A stretch of 5,533 bases of DNA from Acidobacteriota bacterium (GCA_021801945.1 JAKABE010000248.1:1-5533), one strand, 5' to 3'. Counted from the stretch's first letter, positions 1-5,533 are shown. The notes: a model not told the origin generated them from the letters alone. Translations and numbers: made by a program.

Positions 1-148
1 GTTGGATCTGGATTGGGGGAAACAGAGTTCAGGGCGGCGAAGGCCGGGTTCAACAAGGTGAGGTTGCGCACCAGGGCAGCGAAGGGGCCGTCAATCCTTT
101 CAATCGCTTTGAAGGACGGCAAGCGATCTATGCGCTGCGGGGAGGGTG
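1..148. other. Unassigned leader; possible tail of an upstream gene
   Basis: No gene can be assigned here with confidence. On the + strand, the frame beginning at base 3 is open from the window edge and ends at TGA 147-149, which overlaps the kinase ATG (149-151) as TGATG, the arrangement expected if an upstream gene were translationally coupled to the kinase. The 48 residues it would encode are Gly/Gln-rich and unrecognised. By hand count its third codon positions are less GC-rich than its first (about 58% against 73%), which argues against coding in a genome like this. The opposite strand in the same codon phase has a more coding-like profile and an ordinary-looking composition (it includes FAALVRNLTLLNPAF), but has no ATG or ribosome binding site. 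It could be an upstream gene tail, an antisense gene or plain leader; I cannot decide. Confidence 0.3.
87..120 (+). other. Imperfect hairpin upstream of the kinase gene
   Basis: GCCGTC (87-92) pairs exactly with GACGGC (115-120). After a four-base bulge, CTTT (97-100) can pair with GAAG (111-114, with one T-G pair), leaving a ten-base loop. No T-tract follows, so it does not look like an intrinsic terminator. It ends 28 bases before the kinase ATG, so it could be a leader structure or a chance inverted repeat. TCAATC occurs twice inside it (91-96 and 100-105). Confidence 0.25.
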
Positions 149-151
149 ATG
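139..151 (+). promoter_or_regulatory. Ribosome binding site and start of the kinase gene
   Basis: A purine-rich GGGGAGGG run (139-146) lies directly before ATG 149. Only three bases separate the GGAGG core (141-145) from the ATG, shorter than the usual five to nine. GTG 146 is also in frame but lies inside the purine run. An in-frame TGA at 110-112 rules out any start further upstream. The next in-frame GTG codons fall inside the first membrane segment, so ATG 149 is the best start. The TGA at 147-149 in another frame overlaps this ATG, which suggests possible translational coupling. Confidence 0.55.
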
Positions 152-2923
152 GAAGGCCAGCCGAAGGAGATCGAGGCAACAGGAGCCAAGCCGGCGGACC
201 AGGGCGGCGGTTCCGTGCTTTGGCCGGTGCTTGTGCTGGTGGCCATCGCATTGGCGGCGGCTGCCGTGGGGGCGGCACTGGCAGATGGCCAGCGCTTGAC
301 CGGGCTGCGCATGGACGAGCTGGTGATGTTAGCCGCGGCAGCGGTGTTTGCCGTACCAAGCGTCCGGGTGGCGATTCGGGCTCGCCGCGTGAGCTCGCCG
401 GCGCCCTCCGGCGAGGGATTGAAGGAGGTACTCGACTCGGTCGGCCCGGCGCTTCTGGCCGTGGATTCCGATGGCCGCGTGAACTACGTCAACCCGGCTG
501 CGGAGCGCCTGCTTGGCTACCGTGCCGCCGAGCTGCTCGGCCGAGCGTGGGACTCAATGGAGATTCTGGCTCCGGGTGAAGGGCAGCGCCTGGTTGCGGA
601 GATGGAGAAGCGCAACGGCCTGCCAAGAGCTGAACCGGCGTCCTCGAACTGGGGGGCGGCGCTCTTCGATTGCATGCGCGCTTTGCCGCCCAGCGTGGCG
701 CCGAACTTTGACATGCAGTTGCGCCACAAGGACGGTTCCGTCTTTCCAGCCGCGCTGTTGATCTCTGGTCTGCGGGTGAACGGGGAGCTGGCGGGCGTGG
801 TGGCCGCGGCCGTGGATAAGAGCGCGAGCATGCGCCAGGAACAGGCGCTGCGCGAATCTCAGGAGCGCTACCGCGACCTGTTCGAGAACTCAAGCGAGAT
901 GATCGCGACGCTCAGTCCAGCGGGCCGCTTTCTTTATGCCAACCCCGCCTGGAAGCGGTGCTTTGGCCTCGATCATACGGCCTTGCTGAACACAGTTTCT
1001 TTCGAGGAACTTTTCGCGGACAGTTGCCGGAGTCAGGCGGCGGCACTCTTCCGCCGCGCGCTTGACGGCCAGGCGGTGGAACGTGCGGCGCTGCGCCATC
1101 GCACATCCGACGGGCGCATCTTCGATTTGGAGTTGAGCCTGAGCCAACGTCAAAAGGCCGGCAATCCGCTAGCGGTGCGCTGTTTGTTGCGCGACGTGAC
1201 GCAGCAAAAGCAGCGCGAGCATCGCCTGGCGCTGCAACTGGTGGTCAGCCAGATCGTGGCGGAGAATCTCACCTCCAAGGCTGCGGCCACGCGCATTCTG
1301 GAGGCCTTGTGCATCTCCCAGGATTGGGATGTAGCCATCAAATGGACGGTGAACGGTAAGGAGAGGCGGCTAGAGTTCGGTACGGCGTGGGGCGCGCCCG
1401 GTGGCCGGGCCGACGCATTCATTCAAGAAAGTATGGGGCTGACGATGGCCGGCGGCAGTGAGCTGCCGGAGCGTGCGTGGAAGGAGGGTCGCACGGTCTG
1501 GATCGCCGATCTGGCTGCAGCGCCTGCGAGCCCGCGCATCCAGTTTGCCCAACGCCAGCAGATGGCAGCCGGGTGGGCCGTGCCGGTGCGCCTGGGCAAT
1601 AGTGTATTGGCGGTCATCGAATTCTATTGCCATTCCCGCCTGCGCGAGGACAGCGAAACCATGGCCGCGCTGGAGACCGCCGCAGCGTCTTTGGGACAGA
1701 TACTGGCTCACTCCCAGGAGCAGGGCCGGGCCGAGGAGCTGACCCGGCAGCAAGAGATTCTGCTCAACTCAGTGGCGGACGGCATTTGTGGGATGGACCG
1801 GCAGGGCCTGGTGAGCTTTGCCAACCCAGCGGCCGCGCGGCTGTTGGGGGCCGAGGTTTCATCGCTAACCAGCAAGCCGGTGCACGAACTGCTGCACGGC
1901 AACGCCTCGCCGGAACACCGCTGCGGCGAGGATTGCCAACTGCGCAGGGGCGCTGTGGACCGCAAGGCCACGGCCGGCGAGGACACGGTCTTCCGCGCCG
2001 ATGGCAGCGTATTCCCGGCGGAGTACGTTTTCACGCCGATTCTGGATCAGGGACGTTTTTCGGGCTCGGTGCTCAGCTTTCGCGACATTAGCCAGCGTTA
2101 CGCCCTTGACCGTCTCAAGGACGAGTTCATCTCCACGGTCAGTCACGAACTGCGCACGCCGCTTACCTCCATCCGCGGTTCCCTTGGCTTGCTCTCCTCG
2201 GGCATTCTTGGCGAGGTGAACGACAAGGCGGCCAACTTGTTGCGGATCGCGCTGGCCAACTCTGACCGGCTGGTCCGGCTGATCAACGACATTCTCGACC
2301 TGGAGCGCATACAGAGCGGGCGCGAACCGCTCGCCTTTCGTCCAGTGCAGTTGGCCGAGCTTGTGCGCCAGGCCATCGACGGCATGCAGCCGGTGGCCGA
2401 GGCGGGCGGCGTGCGGTTGATACACGACAGCACGGAGGCCGAGATTGCCGCCGATCCGGACCGCCTGCTGCAGGTACTTACCAATCTGCTCTCCAACGCC
2501 ATTAAGTTTTCGCCGCCTAACTCCACGGTTTCGGTGATGCTGCGGCCGGGCGCGAGCGGCGTGACCGTCTCGGTGATCGACCAGGGACGCGGCATTCCCG
2601 CCGACAAGCTGGAAGCCATCTTTGGCCGCTTTCAACAGGTGGACGCCTCCGATTCGCGGCAAAAGGGCGGCAGCGGCCTGGGGCTGGCCATCTGCCGGAC
2701 GATCGTGCTGCAACACTCGGGCCGTATTTGGGCAGAGCGAAATCCCCTCCGAGGCTCGACGTTCCGCGTGTTTCTGCCCTATCAGCCTGCACTCTTCGAG
2801 GCGCGTAATATCGAGCCGGAGGATAGGGGTTCAGCCAAAGAAACCGGGCACACGGCAGGCGCCAGCGAGCTCCGGCCGGTGGTTGAGGCTTCGCCGCCGG
2901 TGCCGCCTGCACCGAACCCGTAA
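149..2923 (+). CDS. Membrane-anchored PAS-PAS-GAF-PAS sensor histidine kinase
   Basis: Sensor kinase of 924 residues that should autophosphorylate on His in response to an unknown signal and pass phosphate to a receiver. Two hydrophobic segments (about residues 23-46 and 57-72), with almost nothing between them, anchor it in the inner membrane, so sensing is probably cytoplasmic or within the membrane. Then follow PAS1 (about 91-222, with an extra stretch near 150-180), PAS2 (about 238-350), a GAF domain (about 360-525), PAS3 (about 533-648), HisKA (about 654-722, SHELRTPL with His666) and HATPase_c (about 765-877). The ATPase boxes are intact: N box Asn783, G1 DQGRGIP (811-817), F box FGRFQQ (825-830) and G2 GGSGLGL (840-846). 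The GAF domain shows no phytochrome signature. The last 45 residues are Pro/Glu-rich and probably disordered. There is no C-terminal receiver, so it fits the separate receiver and Hpt genes just downstream. The class is certain; the ligand is unknown. Confidence 0.95.
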   Translation: MEGQPKEIEATGAKPADQGGGSVLWPVLVLVAIALAAAAVGAALADGQRLTGLRMDELVMLAAAAVFAVPSVRVAIRARRVSSPAPSGEGLKEVLDSVGPALLAVDSDGRVNYVNPAAERLLGYRAAELLGRAWDSMEILAPGEGQRLVAEMEKRNGLPRAEPASSNWGAALFDCMRALPPSVAPNFDMQLRHKDGSVFPAALLISGLRVNGELAGVVAAAVDKSASMRQEQALRESQERYRDLFENSSEMIATLSPAGRFLYANPAWKRCFGLDHTALLNTVSFEELFADSCRSQAAALFRRALDGQAVERAALRHRTSDGRIFDLELSLSQRQKAGNPLAVRCLLRDVTQQKQREHRLALQLVVSQIVAENLTSKAAATRILEALCISQDWDVAIKWTVNGKERRLEFGTAWGAPGGRADAFIQESMGLTMAGGSELPERAWKEGRTVWIADLAAAPASPRIQFAQRQQMAAGWAVPVRLGNSVLAVIEFYCHSRLREDSETMAALETAAASLGQILAHSQEQGRAEELTRQQEILLNSVADGICGMDRQGLVSFANPAAARLLGAEVSSLTSKPVHELLHGNASPEHRCGEDCQLRRGAVDRKATAGEDTVFRADGSVFPAEYVFTPILDQGRFSGSVLSFRDISQRYALDRLKDEFISTVSHELRTPLTSIRGSLGLLSSGILGEVNDKAANLLRIALANSDRLVRLINDILDLERIQSGREPLAFRPVQLAELVRQAIDGMQPVAEAGGVRLIHDSTEAEIAADPDRLLQVLTNLLSNAIKFSPPNSTVSVMLRPGASGVTVSVIDQGRGIPADKLEAIFGRFQQVDASDSRQKGGSGLGLAICRTIVLQHSGRIWAERNPLRGSTFRVFLPYQPALFEARNIEPEDRGSAKETGHTAGASELRPVVEASPPVPPAPNP

Positions 2924-2945
2924 ACCGCGGGGCGGCTGGTTGGCA

Positions 2946-2974
2946 TCGACAACGCCCGGCTTGCATTTCACAAT
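2946..2974 (+). promoter_or_regulatory. Candidate sigma-70-type promoter for the receiver gene
   Basis: TCGACA (2946-2951, one mismatch to TTGACA) and CACAAT (2969-2974, two mismatches to TATAAT) are separated by 17 bases, the optimal spacing. Transcription would begin near 2981, leaving a leader of about 15 bases containing the ribosome binding site. It lies in the 72-base kinase-receiver gap, which shows no clear terminator, so it would add to read-through from the kinase rather than replace it. Such matches arise by chance, so support is weak. Confidence 0.3.
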
Positions 2975-2980
2975 AGTTTC

Positions 2981-2986
2981 GGAGGG
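2981..2986 (+). promoter_or_regulatory. Ribosome binding site of the receiver gene
   Basis: GGAGGG lies nine bases before GTG 2996. It decides the start: this GTG gives MARKILIIDD, the exact expected beginning of a CheY-like receiver, and there is no nearby ATG. Confidence 0.8.
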
Positions 2987-2995
2987 AATTGAGTC

Positions 2996-3370
2996 GTGGC
3001 GCGCAAGATTCTAATCATCGACGACGAGGACGACATCCGTGAAGTAGCTGCCTTGAGCCTGGAGAGCGTGGCAGGTTGGGAGGTGATCGTCGCCAGCTCG
3101 GGCGGGCAGGGCGTTGCCCGCGCCATGGAGCACCAACCGGATGCCATTCTGTTGGATGTGATGATGCCGGGCATGGATGGGCCCACTACCTTTCGCGAGT
3201 TGCGCAAGAACCCAGTCACGGCCAAGATTCCGGTGCTGCTGCTGACCGCCAAGGTGCAGAGCACCGACCAACGGCGTTTCGCGGATTTGGGCGTTGACGC
3301 CATTCTTTTCAAGCCTTTTGATCCGCTCACACTCTCAGCGCAGATTGCGGGGGTGCTGGGCTGGAATTGA
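2996..3370 (+). CDS. Single-domain CheY-like response regulator
   Basis: A 124-residue protein made of one receiver (REC) domain with no DNA-binding or enzymatic output domain. All the key residues are present: an acidic cluster for Mg2+ at Asp9, Asp10, Glu11 and Asp12, phospho-acceptor Asp54 in LLDVMMPGMDG, the switch Thr84 in LLTAK, and Lys106 in FKPFDP. The length is normal for the family, and the GTG start is supported by a strong ribosome binding site. It follows the kinase by 72 bases and precedes the Hpt gene by 13, so its likely role is an intermediate phosphate carrier (Spo0F-like) between the two. A CheY-like role, binding a target protein directly when phosphorylated, or a phosphate sink cannot be excluded. 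Location is cytoplasmic. No defect is visible. Confidence 0.95.
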   Translation: MARKILIIDDEDDIREVAALSLESVAGWEVIVASSGGQGVARAMEHQPDAILLDVMMPGMDGPTTFRELRKNPVTAKIPVLLLTAKVQSTDQRRFADLGVDAILFKPFDPLTLSAQIAGVLGWN

Positions 3371-3374
3371 GGAG
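3369..3374 (+). promoter_or_regulatory. Ribosome binding site of the Hpt gene
   Basis: GAGGAG overlaps the last two bases of the receiver stop codon and lies nine bases before ATG 3384. It selects this ATG over an upstream in-frame ATG at 3294, which lies inside the receiver gene and would add 30 residues unlike any Hpt protein. The placement suggests coupled translation of receiver and Hpt. Confidence 0.75.
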
Positions 3375-3383
3375 CCTCGCATC

Positions 3384-3728
3384 ATGGAAGACGTCGAAGA
3401 TCAAGAAAGAGCTGACAGGTTTGCGAAGACGCTCGATAGAATTTGGGCCAAGTTCCTGCCCGAAATACTGGAGCGCGTGACGGTGCTTGAGCGGGCCGCC
3501 GTGGCCTTCGATGCCCACAAGCTCACCGCCTCGCAGCAGGAAGCCGCGCACGACGCCGCGCACAAACTGGCGGGCGTGCTGGGGACCTTCAATCTGGCGC
3601 GCTGTACCGGGCTGGCGCGGGAGCTGGAAGTTGCATACGGGGGGAAAGAGGGTCCCGATCCGGCTCTCAGTCCACGCTTGGCCGCGATTACCATCGAGTT
3701 GCGCGCGATCATCGAGGGCCGCGAGTAA
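3384..3728 (+). CDS. Stand-alone Hpt (histidine phosphotransfer) protein
   Basis: A 114-residue, mostly helical cytoplasmic protein. The diagnostic motif is AHKLAGVLGTFNL, with His60 (codon 3561-3563) as the phosphorylatable histidine and the small-residue and Gly positions (Gly64, Gly67) that line the Hpt four-helix bundle. The classical motif is HxLKG; here Ala63 replaces the Lys, a variant known to me from Hpt domains reading HKLAGxLGTFG. The N-terminal 45 residues (FAKTLDRIWAKFLPEILERV) give the expected first helices. Nothing resembles a kinase ATPase core, so it should relay phosphate rather than make it. The receiver gene is 13 bases upstream, pointing to receiver-to-Hpt transfer. The next step, a terminal regulator, is not in the window. 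Assignment as an Hpt domain is firm; the relay direction is inferred. Confidence 0.88.
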   Translation: MEDVEDQERADRFAKTLDRIWAKFLPEILERVTVLERAAVAFDAHKLTASQQEAAHDAAHKLAGVLGTFNLARCTGLARELEVAYGGKEGPDPALSPRLAAITIELRAIIEGRE

Positions 3729-3749
3729 CCTACTGCGGAACCGAGCGAT

Positions 3750-3766
3750 TACACTCATCTGCAGTG
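3750..3766 (+). promoter_or_regulatory. -10-like element at a possible leaderless xseA start
   Basis: TACACT (3750-3755) fits TANNNT and ends eight bases before GTG 3764, so RNA would begin at or next to the start codon. No Shine-Dalgarno-like sequence occurs in the 20 bases before the GTG. No good -35 hexamer is seen 15-19 bases upstream of TACACT. Together these suggest, without proving, a leaderless xseA transcript. Confidence 0.35.
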
Positions 3767-5194
3767 GCCTCGCTGGATCCATTTGCGTCCCAACTGGACC
3801 TCAACTTTGAGGAGCCGCGCAGCCATCGACGCATCTGGCCGGTCCGCGAACTGGTTTCCCAGGTTCGCAACCTGATCGAAGAGGAGTTCGGCGACGTCTG
3901 GGTGAAGGGCGAGATTTCCAACTATCGTCCCGCGCCTTCCGGCCACGTCTATTTCACTCTCAAGGACGCTGAGGCTCAGCTTCCCATCGTGCTTTTTCGG
4001 CGGCAAGCGATGATTCTCCGCTTCCGCCCCGAAGACGGGCTGCGCGTTCTGGTGCGCGGCCGCGTGAGCGTGTATGAGCAGCGCGGCCAGATGCAGCTCG
4101 TCGCCGAAACCATGGAGCCGGTGGGGGCCGGTTCGCTGCAGCTTGCCTTTGAGCAGCTCAGGGAGCGCCTCAAGGCCGAGGGGCTCTTTGACTCCGCACG
4201 CAAGCGCCCGCTGCCTGCCTTTCCGCGCACGGTAGGCATCGTCACTTCCCCGACCGGTGCCGTTCTCCGCGACTTTCTGAACATCGTCAGCCGCCGCCAC
4301 TCCGGCCTCAGCGTTGTTCTCTATCCAGCTTCCGTGCAAGGAGAATCCGCGGCCGGTGAGATCGAGACCGGCCTGGCGGAGCTGAACGCCTGCGGTCTCG
4401 TCGATCTTATTGTGGTGGCGCGCGGCGGAGGCTCGCTGGAAGATCTGGCTGCCTTCAACAGCGAGCGCGTGGCGCGCGCAATTGCAGCGAGCAAGCTGCC
4501 TGTGGTTTCTGCGGTGGGGCACGAGACCGACTTCACCATCGCCGACTTCGTCGCCGATCTGCGCGCTCCCACGCCTTCAGCGGCAGCCGAACTGGTCACC
4601 GAGGCGCAGCACAAGATCGCTGAGCACCTGGCTACGCAGTCGCACCGGCTGGAACGCGCAGCCCGATTTCAGATATTGCAGGCCCGGCAGCGTTTTGCGC
4701 GGTGCGCGGCTGACCGCCGCGCTGAATCGCGCGTGGCCGCACTGCTTCATCGCCTGGCCCAGCGGCTTGACGACCTTTCATTCCGGCTGGAGTCAGCCGT
4801 TACCGGCGTCCTGCGCCAGCGGCAGGACCGCACCGCGGAACTGGCCGCGGCTGTGCTGCGCCACGATCCTCGCCAGGGCATGTCCCAGGCCCGCGAGCAT
4901 CTGCTGGGGCTGCGGGTTCGGCTCGAGCGATCGCTCGAACGGATGCTGGAAAGCTATGCATCCGCGCTGGGCACTCTTGATGCGCAGTTGCATTCGCTTT
5001 CGCCGCTGGCGGTTCTCGACCGCGGCTATGCTCTGGTCCTGAGCGCCGAGGGCGCGCTCATCCGTTCCGCCGCGCAGCTCGCTCCCGGCGATGCCGTCAC
5101 CACGCGGCTGGCCGCCGGCGCCTTCCGCAGCCGCGTCGAAGCCATTGCGCTTAGCCCTGCCGATGCTGACAACGAGGACAAAGAGGACCGATGA
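3764..5194 (+). CDS. xseA: Exonuclease VII large subunit
   Basis: Catalytic subunit of exonuclease VII, which with several XseB subunits degrades single-stranded DNA from both ends into oligonucleotides in repair. At 476 residues it is close to the E. coli protein (456). An OB-fold for DNA binding covers about residues 24-118 (IWPVRELVSQV, VWVKGEISNY, YFTLKD, VLVRGRVSVYEQRGQMQL). The catalytic domain follows, with SPTGAVLRDF (162-171), VARGGGSLEDLAAFNSE (218-234) and GHETDFTIADFVAD (252-265). Asp170, Arg220, His253 and Asp256 align with the E. coli residues reported essential (Asp155, Arg205, His238, Asp241). Residues about 280-410 are Arg/Glu/Leu-rich helices, matching the family's long coiled coil, and the C-terminal LDRGYAL (418-424) is typical. 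The 15-residue acidic tail is variable. The GTG start lacks a ribosome binding site, but no better in-frame start is near. xseB does not follow; glmM does, overlapping by 4 bases. Confidence 0.96.
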   Translation: MASLDPFASQLDLNFEEPRSHRRIWPVRELVSQVRNLIEEEFGDVWVKGEISNYRPAPSGHVYFTLKDAEAQLPIVLFRRQAMILRFRPEDGLRVLVRGRVSVYEQRGQMQLVAETMEPVGAGSLQLAFEQLRERLKAEGLFDSARKRPLPAFPRTVGIVTSPTGAVLRDFLNIVSRRHSGLSVVLYPASVQGESAAGEIETGLAELNACGLVDLIVVARGGGSLEDLAAFNSERVARAIAASKLPVVSAVGHETDFTIADFVADLRAPTPSAAAELVTEAQHKIAEHLATQSHRLERAARFQILQARQRFARCAADRRAESRVAALLHRLAQRLDDLSFRLESAVTGVLRQRQDRTAELAAAVLRHDPRQGMSQAREHLLGLRVRLERSLERMLESYASALGTLDAQLHSLSPLAVLDRGYALVLSAEGALIRSAAQLAPGDAVTTRLAAGAFRSRVEAIALSPADADNEDKEDR

Positions 5195-5196
5195 TG
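5181..5196 (+). promoter_or_regulatory. Ribosome binding site and overlapping start of glmM
   Basis: AAGAGGA (5181-5187) lies inside the end of xseA. Two adjacent in-frame ATGs follow, at 5191 and 5194. The first overlaps the xseA stop as ATGA (TGA 5192-5194) but is only three bases from the purine run; the second is six bases away, a more usual spacing. Either start gives the same protein apart from one Met. The overlap implies translational coupling with xseA. Confidence 0.6.
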
Positions 5197-5533
5197 TGCG
5201 CAGCCAACACACGCAGACTTTTTGGCACGGATGGCATTCGCGCCATCGCCGGGCAGACGCCGCTCGACCCCACCACGATCTATGCCACCGGTCTCGCGCT
5301 GGCGCACTCGCTGCGGAAGATGGCGGCCGAGCCCCGTGTTCTTCTGGGCCGCGACACGCGCGAGTCCAGCCCCTGGATCGCGGCCGTGCTCGCCGCCGGT
5401 TTGCGCGCCGCCGGCACGCAGGTTGAAAGCGCCGGCATCATCACCACGCCTGCCGTCGCCTTTCTGGCGCGAACGCACGGATTCCACGCCGGCGTGGTCA
5501 TCTCCGCGTCCCACAATCCCTGGCAGGACAACG
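5191..5533 (+). CDS. glmM: Phosphoglucosamine mutase, N-terminal part
   Basis: First 114 residues of GlmM, which interconverts glucosamine-6-phosphate and glucosamine-1-phosphate on the way to UDP-GlcNAc for peptidoglycan and lipopolysaccharide. The gene is cut by the window end, not broken; E. coli GlmM has 445 residues. Seen here are the N-terminal LFGTDGIRA (10-18), the GRDTRESSPW segment (53-62) typical of the alpha-D-phosphohexomutase family, and the active-site loop SASHNP (105-110), whose Ser107 should be the phosphoserine that donates and accepts the phosphoryl group. GTDGIR separates GlmM from phosphomannomutases and phosphoglucomutases, which usually read GTSG. Ala18 stands where E. 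coli and B. subtilis have Gly (GIRG/GVRG). The start overlaps the xseA stop, so the two genes are probably co-transcribed. The chosen start could instead be the next codon (5194). Confidence 0.94.
   Translation, partial: MMCAANTRRLFGTDGIRAIAGQTPLDPTTIYATGLALAHSLRKMAAEPRVLLGRDTRESSPWIAAVLAAGLRAAGTQVESAGIITTPAVAFLARTHGFHAGVVISASHNPWQDN

Noticed and set aside
40..75. GGGTTCAAC resembling a tRNA T-loop
   Set aside because: The flanking bases do not form a T-stem, and no acceptor or anticodon stem can be drawn around it.
13..579. 188-codon + strand frame overlapping the kinase start
   Set aside because: It is Gly/Arg-rich, overlaps the kinase membrane and PAS1 region in another frame, has no ribosome binding site at 13, and its positional GC in bases 1-148 (about 50/58/73%) has first-position GC below second, unlike a real gene.
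1865..2716. 283-codon open frame on the - strand inside the kinase gene
   Set aside because: It is antisense to the HisKA/HATPase core, whose motifs are intact and continuous on the + strand. Long antisense frames are expected opposite GC-rich genes, and the translation shows no recognisable domain.
2930..2957. GGGCG/CGCCC inverted repeat after the kinase stop as a terminator
   Set aside because: The stem is only 5 bp with an 18-base loop and no T-tract, so it does not support termination.
3294..3383. Upstream extension of the Hpt protein to ATG 3294
   Set aside because: It would overlap the receiver gene by 77 bases and add 30 residues unlike an Hpt protein. ATG 3384 has a well-spaced ribosome binding site.
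3732..3765. ACTGC/GCAGT inverted repeat spanning the xseA start
   Set aside because: Five base pairs with a 24-base loop is expected by chance; there is no supporting context.
3755..4522. 255-codon - strand frame opposite xseA
   Set aside because: It is a shadow of xseA, whose OB-fold and catalytic motifs fill the + strand here; no start signal or domain is seen.
4410..5042. 210-codon + strand frame inside xseA
   Set aside because: It is Trp/Arg/Cys-rich in the manner of an out-of-frame translation, and xseA is intact across it.

Overview
The window is GC-rich, densely packed bacterial DNA with every recognisable gene on the + strand. The gene content and protein wording (a multi-PAS/GAF histidine kinase with adjacent receiver and Hpt genes, an XseA with a short N-terminal extension, a GlmM starting LFGTDGIRA) look most like an Acidobacteriota-type genome. 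That is an impression from family resemblance without a search, and a deltaproteobacterium or another GC-rich phylum is not excluded. No mobile element, CRISPR array, tRNA or rRNA is visible.

Layout. Bases 1-148 hold no gene I can assign; one frame is open from the window edge and ends in a TGA that overlaps the next ATG (TGATG). Bases 149-2923 encode a 924-residue membrane-anchored sensor histidine kinase (two N-terminal membrane segments, PAS, PAS, GAF, PAS, HisKA, HATPase_c). After a 72-base gap come a 124-residue single-domain CheY-like receiver (2996-3370) and, 13 bases later, a 114-residue stand-alone Hpt protein (3384-3728). After 35 bases the content changes to housekeeping genes: xseA, exonuclease VII large subunit (3764-5194), and glmM, phosphoglucosamine mutase (from 5191, cut by the window end), which overlap by 4 bases.

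How the genes work together. The first three genes contain every module of a His-Asp-His phosphorelay except the terminal response regulator, each on a separate polypeptide: kinase His666, receiver Asp54 and Hpt His60. The expected flow is kinase to receiver to Hpt to an unseen output regulator elsewhere. XseA and GlmM are unrelated in function (DNA repair; UDP-GlcNAc and peptidoglycan precursor synthesis) and probably share a transcript. xseA has no Shine-Dalgarno sequence but has a -10-like hexamer just upstream of its GTG, so it may start a separate, possibly leaderless, transcription unit.

Most of the window is recognisable family biology. The points most worth a second look are the fully split phosphorelay, the Cys-containing insert in the third PAS domain, the possible leaderless start of xseA, and the unresolved first 148 bases. 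I see no convincing evidence of a wholly new system.
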